Shown here: positions 7,759-16,057 of the stretch, one piece after another | Layout of the letters: the number at the start of each line of letters is the position of its first letter | Numbering within the stretch: position 1 is the stretch's first letter | Assembly: GCF_039555535.1 (NCBI RefSeq) | Contig: NZ_CP154630.1 | Coordinates: forward strand, 3,609,001-3,673,000 | Origin: Stenotrophomonas maltophilia | GTDB lineage: Bacteria > Pseudomonadota > Gammaproteobacteria > Xanthomonadales > Xanthomonadaceae | DNA length: 64,000 nucleotides | Direction: 5' to 3' | Program-made: the position numbers and the translations under genes | Notes under the pieces: model-generated | Told to the model about the DNA's origin: nothing | The model's database searches: none | What the model saw: the letters and a program-made list of their open reading frames with translations, nothing else

Positions 7759-8946
7759 TTATGGACGCAGTTCGACGCCGATGGCGTCGGCGGCATCACG
7801 CGCGATTGCTCGCGCTTCGTCGATGGTCTCGGCGCGCGCCAGGGTCACGCCCACGCGGCGATGACCATGCACGCTCGGCTTGCCGAACAGGCGCACCGCG
7901 GTATCCGGCACCTGCAGCGCAGCTGCGACGTTGTTGAAGTACGGCACGCCCTCACCGTGCGCCAGCAGCGCGCACGAGGCCGACGGGCCGCTCTGGCGGA
8001 TCACCGGGATCGGCAGGCCGAGGATGGCGCGCGCATGCAGCGCGAACTCACTCAGCTCCTGCGATACCAGGGTCACCAGACCGGTATCGTGCGGGCGCGG
8101 CGACACTTCGCTGAACCACACTTCGTCGCCCTTCACGAACAGCTCGACACCGAACAGGCCCCAGCCACCGAGGTCGTCGGTGATCGCGCGCGAGATCTCT
8201 TCCGCGCGCGCCAGTGCCGCGCTGGACATCGGCTGCGGCTGCCAGCTTTCGCGGTAGTCACCGTCCTTCTGCAGGTGGCCGATCGGTGCGCAGAACGACG
8301 TCCCGCCAGCGTGGCGCACGGTCAGCAGGGTGATCTCGTAATCGAAATCGATGAAACCTTCGACGATGCAGCGGCCAGCACCGGCACGGCCACCGGTCTG
8401 CGCGTAGTCCCAGGCCGGGGCGATGTCCGCCTCGCTGCGCAGGGTACTCTGGCCCTTGCCCGAGGACGACATCACCGGCTTGACCACGCACGGCAGGCCA
8501 ATGGCGGCCACTGCGGCGCGGTACTCGGCCTCGGTATCGACGAAGCGGTACGGCGAGGTCGGCAGGCCCAGGGTCTCGGCGGCCAGGCGGCGGATGCCTT
8601 CGCGGTCCATGGTCAGGCGCGCGGCGCGCGCGGTCGGGATCACCTGCAGGCCCTGCTCCTGCTCCAGCTGCACCAGGGTCTCGGTGTGGATGGCCTCGAT
8701 CTCCGGCACTACCAGGTGCGGCTGTTCCTGGGCGATCAGCGCGCGCAGCGCCATCGCGTCCAGCATGTCGATCACGTGCGCGCGGTGCGCAACCTGCATG
8801 GCCGGCGCATCGGCGTAGCGGTCGGCCGCGATCACTTCCACGCCCAGCCGCTGCAGCTCGATGGCCACCTCCTTGCCGAGTTCGCCCGAGCCCAGCAGCA
8901 GCACGCGGGTGGCGGAGGGGGACAACGGAGTTCCAAGCTTGGCCAT
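7759..8946 (-). CDS. purT: Formate-dependent phosphoribosylglycinamide formyltransferase (PurT)
   Basis: The 395-residue ATP-grasp enzyme converts GAR, formate and ATP to FGAR, ADP and phosphate, the folate-independent version of the third step of purine synthesis. It has the N-terminal nucleotide-binding segment [16 protein letters not shown] (about 15-30), the ATP-grasp loop [15 protein letters not shown] (about 150), [10 protein letters not shown], and the metal-binding [14 protein letters not shown] near residue 280. The length agrees with PurT of related genera. The ATG at 8946 opens [10 protein letters not shown]; a longer upstream start at 8982 has no supporting ribosome site. It converges on the EEP gene across the REP cluster and diverges from the SPFH operon. 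Confidence 0.95.
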   Translation of the reverse strand: MAKLGTPLSPSATRVLLLGSGELGKEVAIELQRLGVEVIAADRYADAPAMQVAHRAHVIDMLDAMALRALIAQEQPHLVVPEIEAIHTETLVQLEQEQGLQVIPTARAARLTMDREGIRRLAAETLGLPTSPYRFVDTEAEYRAAVAAIGLPCVVKPVMSSSGKGQSTLRSEADIAPAWDYAQTGGRAGAGRCIVEGFIDFDYEITLLTVRHAGGTSFCAPIGHLQKDGDYRESWQPQPMSSAALARAEEISRAITDDLGGWGLFGVELFVKGDEVWFSEVSPRPHDTGLVTLVSQELSEFALHARAILGLPIPVIRQSGPSASCALLAHGEGVPYFNNVAAALQVPDTAVRLFGKPSVHGHRRVGVTLARAETIDEARAIARDAADAIGVELRP

Positions 8947-9032
8947 GGCGGTTCCGGCAGCGATGTGAAGGCGGGTGGGCATTCTAGCTGGCCGGGCACC
9001 CGGACCATGGCATCCGACGGACGGTAGTCGAC

Positions 9033-9046
9033 AAGTGATATCACTT
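9033..9046. promoter_or_regulatory. AT-rich palindrome AAGTGATATCACTT before the SPFH operon
   Basis: A perfect 14-bp palindrome, followed 1 base later by another TGATATC, lies about 38 bases before the SPFH start in an unusually AT-rich patch for this genome. It overlaps where a promoter is expected. Because the operon encodes an Arc-like DNA-binding protein, this is a natural candidate operator; that link is inferred. Confidence 0.5.
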
Positions 9047-9083
9047 TGATATCTTAATTCCGAACCCTCAAGGACGTACCGCC

Positions 9084-9965
9084 ATGAAAGAGAAGTCGCT
9101 TGCCTCCCTCAACGGTCTCGGCACCCTGGCCGGATCCCTGCTGGCCGCGCTGGCCGGCGGCGCGCTGTTCGTGCTGGGGGTGGCGGCCAAGGCCAGCACC
9201 GGCTCGCCCAACCTGCTGCTGATGCTGGCCGGCGTGCTGGTGGTCGCTGCCGCAGTCTTCATCCTGGCCGGCCTGTACACCATCCAGCCCAACCAGGCGG
9301 CAGTGCTGAGCCTGTTCGGCAAGTACGTCGGTACCGTCAAGGACAACGGCCTGCGCTGGAACAACCCCTTCTACGCCAAGCGCCGGGTCAGCCAGCGCGT
9401 GCGCAACTTCGAGAGCGGCAAGCTGAAGGTCAACGAGCTGGACGGCAGCCCGATCGAGATCGCCGCCGTGATCGTCTGGCAGGTGGTCGACGCCTCCGAA
9501 GCGGTCTACAACGTGGACGACTACGAGAGCTTCGTACACATCCAGTCCGAATCCGCGCTGCGTGCGATGGCGACCAGCTATCCCTACGACCAGCACGAGG
9601 ACGGCCAGCTGGCACTGCGCAGCCATGCCAGCGAGATCTCCCAGCACCTGAAGAACGAGCTGGCCGAACGCTTGGCCGATGCCGGCGTGCAGGTGATCGA
9701 CGCGCGCATCAGCCACCTTGCCTACGCCGCCGAGATCGCCCAGGCCATGCTGCAGCGCCAGCAGGCCAACGCGGTGATCGCTGCACGCACGCGCATCGTG
9801 GCTGGTGCCGTCGGCATGGTCGAAATGGCCCTGGCCGAACTGCAGAAGAACGGCGTGGTTGAACTGGACGAGGAACGCAAGGCGCACATGGTCAGCAACC
9901 TGCTGACCGTGCTGTGCTCGGACCGCGGCACCCAACCGATCGTCAACGCCGGTTCGCTGTACTGA
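9084..9965 (+). CDS. SPFH (stomatin/prohibitin/flotillin/HflKC) domain protein
   Basis: The 293-residue protein has two N-terminal hydrophobic stretches (about 12-34 and 42-66) and then an SPFH/band-7 domain. The domain entry is [26 protein letters not shown], followed by strands through [20 protein letters not shown] and the coiled-coil-like [37 protein letters not shown]. These proteins oligomerise on the membrane and organise microdomains or regulate proteases. It differs from HflK/HflC, which are encoded separately at 33-35 kb, and ends without the long Glu/Ala coiled tail of flotillins. It opens a tight operon with an Arc-like protein and a DUF4177 protein. The ATG follows AAGGACG. Its partner is unknown; function through the downstream small proteins is an inference. 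Confidence 0.9.
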   Translation: MKEKSLASLNGLGTLAGSLLAALAGGALFVLGVAAKASTGSPNLLLMLAGVLVVAAAVFILAGLYTIQPNQAAVLSLFGKYVGTVKDNGLRWNNPFYAKRRVSQRVRNFESGKLKVNELDGSPIEIAAVIVWQVVDASEAVYNVDDYESFVHIQSESALRAMATSYPYDQHEDGQLALRSHASEISQHLKNELAERLADAGVQVIDARISHLAYAAEIAQAMLQRQQANAVIAARTRIVAGAVGMVEMALAELQKNGVVELDEERKAHMVSNLLTVLCSDRGTQPIVNAGSLY

Positions 9966-10009
9966 ACCACCCTCGCAACGGGCGCCCCACCGACCCGCCA
10001 GGAGTTTTC

Positions 10010-10189
10010 ATGAGTGAGAAGAAGGCCTATCCGCTGCGCATCAACGCCGAGGTCCTGGCCGCGGCACAGCGCTGGGCTGACGACGAACTGCGCAGCCTCA
10101 ACGCGCAGATCGAATACGTGCTGCGCGACGCACTGCGCAAGGCAGGACGCCTGCCAAAACCCACGCCATCGCCGGAGGACAAGGAATGA
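10010..10189 (+). CDS. Arc-like ribbon-helix-helix small protein
   Basis: A 59-residue protein with the ribbon-helix-helix layout: an N-terminal beta strand [13 protein letters not shown], helix [12 protein letters not shown], the turn RSLNAQIEY and helix [11 protein letters not shown], then a short proline-rich tail. Arc-type proteins bind DNA as dimers through the paired strands. GGAG lies 6 bases before the ATG at 10010. Its last codon overlaps the start of the next gene (ATGA), so the two are translationally coupled. It may autoregulate the operon through the palindrome at 9033. Alternatively it could act as an adaptor of the SPFH protein. It is not next to a recognisable toxin. Confidence 0.82.
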   Translation: MSEKKAYPLRINAEVLAAAQRWADDELRSLNAQIEYVLRDALRKAGRLPKPTPSPEDKE

Positions 10190-10365
10190 GCACGCGCTGG
10201 AGTTACCAGACGATCGAAGTGAAGACCACGATGATGGGCACCCTGAAGGCCGAAGACATCCAGAGTGAACTGACCCGCCAGGGCCAGCTGGGCTGGGAAC
10301 TGGTCAACGTCATCATCCCGGCCCCGATGCGCCCGGCCATGCTGGTCTTCAAGAAGGAGCAGTAG
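10186..10365 (+). CDS. DUF4177 family small protein
   Basis: A 59-residue protein, [20 protein letters not shown]..., with the DUF4177 pattern: an N-terminal WxYxxIEV strand, a helix ending in LGWELVNVI, and a last strand MLVFKKEQ. The fold is a small beta-alpha-beta unit found widely in bacteria with no known function. The start ATG overlaps the stop of the Arc-like gene and AAGGA lies just before it. The stop is only 2 bases before the next gene. Tight coupling on both sides argues strongly that it is translated and part of the SPFH operon. Confidence 0.8.
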   Translation: MSTRWSYQTIEVKTTMMGTLKAEDIQSELTRQGQLGWELVNVIIPAPMRPAMLVFKKEQ

Positions 10366-10367
10366 CC

Positions 10368-11657
10368 ATGTCCCGTCATCGCAGACTGATCATGTTGTCA
10401 CTGGCTCTGCTCAGTGCCCCGGCCTTCGCCGCTGAACCACAACAGGTGGCCAATCGGCTGCTTGACCACCTGCAGGCCGGCCAGATCGCCGACGCAGAGG
10501 CGATGCTGACCACGCAGATGGCCGAGGCCGTTCCCGCCGACAAGCTGGGCGCGCTGTGGAAGTCACTGGGTGACCTGCAGGAGCGAGGTGCCCCCGAAGT
10601 CAGTACGCAGCAGGGCATGCACCTGGTGGTAGTGCCACTGAAGTTCGCCAGCGGCCGCGTCAATGCGCAGGTAGCGGTGGATGCACAGGACAAGGTGGCC
10701 GGCCTGATGCTGCGGCCCGCCGCGGCCGACAAGGCACCACCGCCACCGGCCGATGCCCGCTACAGCGAAGTGGACTTCAGCGTGCCGCAGGCGCGCGGCG
10801 CCCTGTCTGGCACCCTGGCACTGCCGAAGGGAGAAGGCCCGTTCCCGGCGGTGGTGCTGGTGCATGGCTCGGGTCCGCAGGACCGCGATGAGACGATCGG
10901 TGGCAGTCGCCCGTTCCTGGATGTTGCCCGCGGCCTGGCCGCCCAGGGCATCGCCGTGCTGCGCTATGACAAGCGCACCTTCGCCCGCCCGCAGGATTTC
11001 GCCAATGACCGCTTCACCGTCGATGACGAGACCACGCTGGATGCGGAGGCTGCACTGGCCAGCCTGGCCGCCGACCCGCGCGTCGACCGCAAGCGCGTGT
11101 TCGTGATGGGCCACAGCCAGGGTGGCATGCTCGCCCCGCGCATCGCCAGCCGCTGGCCGCAGGCGCGCGGCGCGATCCTGTGGGCCGCACCTGCACGAAC
11201 CCTGCTGGAACTGCTGCCGGAACAGAACCGCTACCTGATGGCACTGGACGGCAGCATCAGTGCGCCCGAGCAGGCCTTCCTCGACCGCCTTGACGCCCAG
11301 ATCGCCGCAGCACGCAGTGATATACCGGCGCCAGCGAGCGAACTGCCACTGGGCGTTCCTCAATCGTTCTGGAAGAGCGTGGAGGCGGTCAACGCACGGG
11401 CCGATGCACAGGCCCTGCACAAGCCACTGCTGATGCTGCACGGCGGCCGCGATTTCCAGGTACCCGATGCCGACTGGGTGCTGTGGCAAAAGGCGCTGGC
11501 CGGCCGCGGCGACGTGCAGTGGCAGGCCTATCCGGCGCTCAACCACATCGGCATTGCCGGCAGCGGCCCCAGCTCGCTGCAGGAATACGCGCAACCGGGC
11601 CATGTCGATGCGACGCTGATCGATGACGTGGCCACCTGGATCAAGGCGCAGCGATGA
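10368..11657 (+). CDS. Secreted alpha/beta hydrolase with N-terminal DUF3887-like domain
   Basis: The 429-residue protein starts with a signal peptide (1-22, ending APAFA-AE). Residues about 23-125 form a small helical plus beta domain like DUF3887 (QQVANRLLDHLQAGQIADAEAMLTTQM). The hydrolase core follows from about 135: VVLVHGSGPQDRDE gives the oxyanion loop, GHSQGG holds nucleophile Ser250, HGGRDFQVP the acid and LNHIGI the histidine. The same two-domain layout occurs in periplasmic esterases/peptidases of unknown substrate. The ATG lies 2 bases after the DUF4177 gene, so it is in the SPFH operon, and its stop overlaps the next start by ATGA. Confidence 0.88.
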   Translation: MSRHRRLIMLSLALLSAPAFAAEPQQVANRLLDHLQAGQIADAEAMLTTQMAEAVPADKLGALWKSLGDLQERGAPEVSTQQGMHLVVVPLKFASGRVNAQVAVDAQDKVAGLMLRPAAADKAPPPPADARYSEVDFSVPQARGALSGTLALPKGEGPFPAVVLVHGSGPQDRDETIGGSRPFLDVARGLAAQGIAVLRYDKRTFARPQDFANDRFTVDDETTLDAEAALASLAADPRVDRKRVFVMGHSQGGMLAPRIASRWPQARGAILWAAPARTLLELLPEQNRYLMALDGSISAPEQAFLDRLDAQIAAARSDIPAPASELPLGVPQSFWKSVEAVNARADAQALHKPLLMLHGGRDFQVPDADWVLWQKALAGRGDVQWQAYPALNHIGIAGSGPSSLQEYAQPGHVDATLIDDVATWIKAQR

Positions 11658-12247
11658 GCGGCAGCGACCCGAAGCGCTTCGACGTGGCGGAGAGCTCGCC
11701 GTTCCGCGTGCTGTGGGTGGTCCTGCCGCTGCTGCTGGCCTTCGCCATCAGCGTCTACGCGCAGCTTCACACCGCCCGCGCCAACGCGCCGTGGGTGGAA
11801 GTGACCCTGTCGCCGCCGTGGTTCCGCATGGGCGGCAGCGCGGCATGGAGCCTGGCGGTGATCGCCGCGCTCGGCATCGGGCTGGGCCTGGCCTTCTTCA
11901 GGCGCCGGGTTGAGTTCGATGGCGACATGCTGGACGTGCGTTCAACGATGTACCGGCGACGGGAGCCGGTGGCGCAGCTGCGCCTGGACCAGGCCGAGGT
12001 GGTCGACCTCGGCCACGATCGCCGCTACGGCATCCGTTTCAAGACCAACGGCTATTCGATGCCGGGCTTCCATTCCGGTCATTTCCGCCTGCAGGGCGGT
12101 GGCAAGGGTTTTGCGCTGGTCACCGACCGCAGCCGCGTCCTGGTGCTGCCGGTACGCGATGGCAGCACCCTGCTGCTCAGCCTGGACCGGCCACAGGCGC
12201 TGCTGGAGGCACTGCGCAAGGTGGCCGCACCGGCACCGCAGCAGTAA
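11654..12247 (+). CDS. Membrane protein with PH-like domain
   Basis: The 197-residue protein has two transmembrane helices, about 18-37 (VLWVVLPLLLAFAISVYA) and 62-81 (AAWSLAVIAALGIGLGLAFF), followed by a soluble all-beta region. That region resembles a bacterial PH domain: FDGDMLDVRSTMYRRREPVAQL, then YGIRFKTNGYSMPGFHSGHFRL and a final helix PQALLEALRKVA. Bacterial PH domains of this kind usually face the cytoplasm next to paired helices, and their ligands are not known. It overlaps the hydrolase stop (ATGA) and is the last gene of the SPFH operon, unless the carboxypeptidase 9 bases later is included. Confidence 0.8.
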   Translation: MSGSDPKRFDVAESSPFRVLWVVLPLLLAFAISVYAQLHTARANAPWVEVTLSPPWFRMGGSAAWSLAVIAALGIGLGLAFFRRRVEFDGDMLDVRSTMYRRREPVAQLRLDQAEVVDLGHDRRYGIRFKTNGYSMPGFHSGHFRLQGGGKGFALVTDRSRVLVLPVRDGSTLLLSLDRPQALLEALRKVAAPAPQQ

Positions 12248-12256
12248 GCTGGGGCG

Positions 12257-13066
12257 ATGCAACGACGCCCGCCCCTGCTGATCAATACCGAAGCCATCGA
12301 GCTGTGGCCCGCCGATCTGCTGCGCGCACGCAGCAATGCCGATGCACGCCTGCTGGCACAGGCGCAATGGGTGCTGCGGCGCAAGCGTGATGGCCGTTAC
12401 CTGGCGGCAGTGCTGGCGCGTGGCGTGCATTCGCTGGTACCGCGCCTCCCGCGCGAGCCCGGTGTCGAGGACGCTCTGGCGCTGCTGGATGCACGCAATG
12501 CGCGGCCGTTCGCCACGTCACTGGAAGATCAATGGCTGCCACTGGCCGGGCTGCAGCAGCGCCTGCAGCAGCTCGGCCTGGACCCGCAGCGTTACGCCGA
12601 CGACAGTGGCCTGCCGCTCGAACCCGAACCCTGCCTGCTGCACTTCGCCGGCCGTGATCGTTTCGCTCGCCCCCTTTGGCTGCGCCGCGACGCCGCACAG
12701 GGCTGGCGACGCATGCGCCTGCACGCAGCGCAGGATGGCATCGCACTGGATGCCATCTCCGGCTTCCGCAGCCACGCCTACCAACTGGGCATTTTCGAAC
12801 GGAAGCGCGCGCGCGGCCTGAGCGTGGCGGAGATCCTGAAGGTCAATGCGGCGCCGGGCTTCAGTGAACATCACAGCGGCTACGCGCTGGACATCGGAAC
12901 ACCGGGCGATGCGCCGGCCGAGGAATCGTTCGAAGTGACCGCCGCATTCGCGTGGCTGCGGTCGCACGCGGGCGGTCATGGCTTCCAGCTGAGCTATCCT
13001 CTCGACAACCCGCACGGCATCGTCTACGAACCGTGGCACTGGTGCTGGAAGCCGGCCAAAGGCTGA
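12257..13066 (+). CDS. M15 family (VanY-like) D-alanyl-D-alanine carboxypeptidase
   Basis: The 269-residue protein carries a C-terminal VanY/DacB-type zinc peptidase domain. The signature blocks are AISGFRSHAYQ, SEHHSGYALDIGTP (first zinc His and Asp), the GFQLSYP strand and the end motif YEPWHW (catalytic Glu and third zinc ligand His). Such enzymes trim the terminal D-Ala of peptidoglycan stem peptides. The N-terminal 130 residues (LLINTEAIELWPADLLRARS...) form a separate domain I do not recognise. No signal peptide is evident, which is odd for a wall enzyme, so export by another route or a start error is possible. It starts 9 bases after the PH-like gene. Confidence 0.85.
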   Translation: MQRRPPLLINTEAIELWPADLLRARSNADARLLAQAQWVLRRKRDGRYLAAVLARGVHSLVPRLPREPGVEDALALLDARNARPFATSLEDQWLPLAGLQQRLQQLGLDPQRYADDSGLPLEPEPCLLHFAGRDRFARPLWLRRDAAQGWRRMRLHAAQDGIALDAISGFRSHAYQLGIFERKRARGLSVAEILKVNAAPGFSEHHSGYALDIGTPGDAPAEESFEVTAAFAWLRSHAGGHGFQLSYPLDNPHGIVYEPWHWCWKPAKG

Positions 13067-13109
13067 GCTCCTCGCGGCGGTCGGAAGGCGAAATTCATGG
13101 AGCTGTCCG

Positions 13110-13202
13110 GGTGGGTGGGCTGCGCAGGGTACGCCGCAAGCACGTCCCTGCAGGCTCGGTTGACGCATCCATGCGGTTCATGCCCCCGTCAGCGGACCCA
13201 AC
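13110..13202. repeat. Degenerate copy of the 100-nt stem-and-two-hairpin element
   Basis: The segment has the same order as the two well-formed units at 63618 and 63867: an outer arm (GGGTGGGTGGGCTG), GTACGCCGCAA, then CGCATCCATGCG at 13164-13175 with the shared CATCCATG core, then an opposite arm ending GGACCCAACCCGCC. The outer pairing is imperfect and needs G-U pairs and mismatches. I call it a decayed third copy. Confidence 0.5.
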
Positions 13203-13370
13203 CCGCCTTCGACAGTTTTCCGCGGCCTGTTGGGACGACCGTGGGGTCGGATACGTTTATCGAAGGAAAACCGATCCGACACCATTCTTGTTTGTCGATA
13301 CCTGACAGATGTGTCGACCAAGGTCGACACCTACCCACAGCACACGGAATCTGTCGGAGGTGGGGCAGTG
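13194..13370. repeat. Composite intergenic repeat shared with 63706-63875
   Basis: Three blocks recur in the same order at the right end of the window. They are 13194-13224 (31 nt, one mismatch to 63706-63736), 13296-13335 (40 nt, one mismatch to 63801-63840, containing the perfect palindrome GTGTCGACCAAGGTCGACAC and the GTAG-type end CTACC), and 13345-13370 (matching 63850-63875). The whole 440-base gap between the carboxypeptidase and M2 peptidase genes is filled by such repeats, and I see no gene in it. Confidence 0.8.
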
Positions 13371-13506
13371 TTGCTGTTGCTTCGGCCTTTGCCGTTGCTT
13401 GAAGGCCTCTGCGGGTGCCGGGCGCCGCCCGGCCGACTTCCGCCACTTGCGGTGGCAGCGCCTGCCCACTAGCCTTCGGCCGTCGTTCACCACCCAAGGA
13501 CCGCCC

Positions 13507-15471
13507 GTGAAACACCGTCATCTCCTGCTGGCCTCGGCAATCGCCGCCGCCACGCTGGCCCTGGCCGCCTGCAAGAAGGAACCCACCCCAGGCACTGATA
13601 CCGCCAGCAGCAGCGCTCCGGCCGGCGAAACCGCCGACCAGTTCGTGGCCCGCATCAATGCCGAATTCAAGGCCGCCTACCCGGAGATGACCTCGGCGCA
13701 GTGGCTGTCCTCCACCTACATCAACAGCGATTCCGAACGCATCGCGGCCAAGGCCAACGAGCGCTCGCTGACCCAGCTCAACAGCTGGATCGAGCAGGCC
13801 GCCAAGTTCGATGGCAAGCCGATGAGCGAAGACAGCAAGCGCGCCATCCACCTGCTGAAGCTGATGTCCTCGATGCCGGCGCCGCGCGACCCGGCCAAGC
13901 TGGCCGAGCTGACCCAGATCGCCACCCGCATGGAAGGCAGTTACGGTGCCGGCAAGTACTGCACCGATGCCAATGATCCGAACTCCTGCCGCCAGCTTGG
14001 CGAGCTGGAGCAGGTGCTGGCACGCAGCCGCGACTACGACAAGCAGCTCGATGCGTGGCAGGGCTGGCACAGCACCACCAAGAGCATGCGCGGCGACTAC
14101 CAGAAATTCGTCGGCCTGGTGAACGAAGGCGCCAAGGGTATGGGCTTCACCGATGCCGGCCAGATGTGGCGCAGCGGCTACGACATGCCGCCGGAGCAGA
14201 TCGGCCCGGAAACCGACCGCCTGTGGGAGCAGGTCAAGCCGATGTACGAGCAGCTGCACTGCTACGCACGCGGCAAGCTGGACAAGACCTACGGCAAGGA
14301 CAAGGCCGAAGTGGGCAACGGCCTGATCGCCGCGCACCTGCTGGGCAACATGTGGCAGCAGGACTGGTCGAACCTGTGGGACCAGCTGGAACCGTACCCG
14401 GGCGCCGGTAGCCTGGACATCACCGCGGCGCTGGAAAAGCAGTACCAGACCAACCTGAGCGCGGCGCTGGCCAAGGCCGGCAAGGACGCCAACGTCACCG
14501 CGCAGTACAAGGCGCAGCGCGAGGCCGAACTGCGTACCGCCAAGCAGATGACCGAGCGCGCGCAGGACTTCTACGTGTCGCTGGGCATGCCGTCGCTGCC
14601 GCAGTCATACTGGGAAAAAACCCAGTTCATCAAGCCCGATGACCGCGACGTGGTCTGCCACGCCAGCGCCTGGGACATGAACATGGAAGGCGATGTGCGC
14701 ACCAAGATGTGCATCAAGCCGAACGAAGAGAACTTCACCACCATCTACCACGAGCTGGGCCACATCTATTACGACCTGGCCTACAACCCGCTGCCGCCGC
14801 TGTTCCAGGGCGGTGCCAATGATGGCTTCCATGAAGCGATCGGCGACACCATCGTGCTGGCGATGACGCCCAAGTACCTCAGCTCGATCGGCCTGGTCGA
14901 CGCGCCGACCGAGAGCCGCGAGGCGGTCATCAACAACCAGATGCGCATGGCGCTGTCCGGTGTGTCGTTCCTGCCGTTCGGCCTGATGATCGACCGTTGG
15001 CGCTGGGGCGTGTTCGACGGTTCCATCACTGCCGACAACTACAACAAGGCGTGGTGGGACCTGAAGGCCAAGTACCAGGGCGTGGCCCCGGCCAGCACCC
15101 GTGGCGAGGAGTTCTTCGACCCGGGCGCGAAGTACCACGTGCCCGGCAACACCCCCTACACCCGCTACTTCCTGGCGCGCATCCTGCAGTTCCAGTTCTA
15201 CAAGGGCCTGTGCGACGCGTCGGGCTACAAGGGCCCGCTGCATGAGTGCACCTTCTACGGCAACAAGGAAGCCGGCCAGAAGTACTGGGCAATGCTGAGC
15301 AAGGGTGCCAGCCAGCCGTGGCAGGCCACGCTGAAGGAGCTGACCGGTACCGACAAGCTCGATGCCGGCCCGATGATCGAGTACTTCACCCCGGTCAACG
15401 AGTGGCTGAAGCAGCAGAACGAAGGCCAGATGTGCGGCTGGCAGGCCAACGCGGCCCCGGCGGCGAAATGA
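13507..15471 (+). CDS. M2 family peptidyl-dipeptidase lipoprotein (ACE homologue)
   Basis: The 654-residue protein is a bacterial homologue of angiotensin-converting enzyme, a zinc carboxydipeptidase that removes dipeptides from peptide C-termini. A lipoprotein signal with lipobox LAAC places the lipidated cysteine at residue 22, followed by a Thr/Ser-rich linker. The zinc site is HELGH at 415-419, with the third ligand Glu443 in FHEAIGD. Further family blocks are TKMCIKPNEENFTTIYHELGH and NTPYTRYFLARILQFQFY near 550. The only suitable start is the GTG at 13507, directly before the signal peptide; the longer open frame upstream runs through repeats. It is monocistronic and followed by a hairpin. 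Confidence 0.93.
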   Translation: MKHRHLLLASAIAAATLALAACKKEPTPGTDTASSSAPAGETADQFVARINAEFKAAYPEMTSAQWLSSTYINSDSERIAAKANERSLTQLNSWIEQAAKFDGKPMSEDSKRAIHLLKLMSSMPAPRDPAKLAELTQIATRMEGSYGAGKYCTDANDPNSCRQLGELEQVLARSRDYDKQLDAWQGWHSTTKSMRGDYQKFVGLVNEGAKGMGFTDAGQMWRSGYDMPPEQIGPETDRLWEQVKPMYEQLHCYARGKLDKTYGKDKAEVGNGLIAAHLLGNMWQQDWSNLWDQLEPYPGAGSLDITAALEKQYQTNLSAALAKAGKDANVTAQYKAQREAELRTAKQMTERAQDFYVSLGMPSLPQSYWEKTQFIKPDDRDVVCHASAWDMNMEGDVRTKMCIKPNEENFTTIYHELGHIYYDLAYNPLPPLFQGGANDGFHEAIGDTIVLAMTPKYLSSIGLVDAPTESREAVINNQMRMALSGVSFLPFGLMIDRWRWGVFDGSITADNYNKAWWDLKAKYQGVAPASTRGEEFFDPGAKYHVPGNTPYTRYFLARILQFQFYKGLCDASGYKGPLHECTFYGNKEAGQKYWAMLSKGASQPWQATLKELTGTDKLDAGPMIEYFTPVNEWLKQQNEGQMCGWQANAAPAAK

Positions 15472-15507
15472 GGAAAAGGGCGGGTCCGCAAGGATCCGCC
15501 CCTTTCC
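15472..15507 (+). terminator. Rho-independent-like hairpin after the M2 peptidase
   Basis: GGAAAAGGGCGGGTCC pairs with GGATCCGCCCCTTTCC across a GCAA loop, starting at the stop codon. The CCCCTTTCC end gives only a short T-run. Confidence 0.6.
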
Positions 15508-15512
15508 ATGTT

Positions 15513-15582
15513 GTAGAGCCGAGCCATGCTCGGCTGTTTTTCAAGCGTGCTGCATGGCAAGCCGAGCATGGCTCGGCTCTAC
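15513..15582. repeat. GTAG-type REP pair, CCGAGCCATGCTCGG stem
   Basis: Inverted GTAGAGCCGAGCCATGCTCG copies lie about 26 bases apart between the convergent M2 peptidase and the small hypothetical gene. Confidence 0.88.
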
Positions 15583-15595
15583 AGCATGCGTGCGA

Positions 15596-15988
15596 TCAGC
15601 TGTTCTTCTTCGCCGCCATCGCCGCGGCCAGCTCGGCCTTGAACTCCTCGAAGGTCTGGCCCTTCTCCTTGGCTTCGGCCTGTGCGGCATCGCGCAGTGC
15701 GTCGGAGTACATCAGACGTACTGGCGTGCCATTGCGTTCGTGCAGCTCACCGGCCTGCATGATCAGCGCCAGCACCTGCGCAGCGCTCTCGCTATGGCCG
15801 GCAATGCGGCCATCCATGCCCAGCACCCATTCGCCGTCGCGGCGCACGACACCGGCCAGCAGGGTGCGCTGTGCATCGCGCAGTTCCGCATGCGGCTCCA
15901 CCGGCGAGGCTTGGGCAGCGGCCTTGTTGGCGGCCTGCTTTTCCTGGCGACGGCGCTGGTCGCGGCGGGTCTTGGAGCTGGTGGACAT
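15596..15988 (-). CDS. Hypothetical protein with basic, Gln/Ala-rich N-terminus
   Basis: The 130-residue product begins with a strongly basic helix (TRRDQRRRQEKQAANKAAAQ), continues with a compact mixed region (LRDAQRTLLAGVVRRDGEWVLGMDGRIAG...) and ends in an acidic/alanine-rich helix FEEFKAELAAAMAAKKNS. There is no signal peptide or membrane segment. I do not recognise the family. The ATG at 15988 begins MSTSSKTRRDQ; a start further upstream would overlap the siderophore-protein 3' end less neatly. It is expressed alone or behind the siderophore-interacting gene, 69 bases upstream on the same strand. Confidence 0.65.
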   Translation of the reverse strand: MSTSSKTRRDQRRRQEKQAANKAAAQASPVEPHAELRDAQRTLLAGVVRRDGEWVLGMDGRIAGHSESAAQVLALIMQAGELHERNGTPVRLMYSDALRDAAQAEAKEKGQTFEEFKAELAAAMAAKKNS

Positions 15989-16057
15989 GGTGCGGTACCG
16001 CTGCGAAAGGGGGGCGCAAGGATAGCGCACCCCGCCCACCACGCCGCTTCACGCCCC

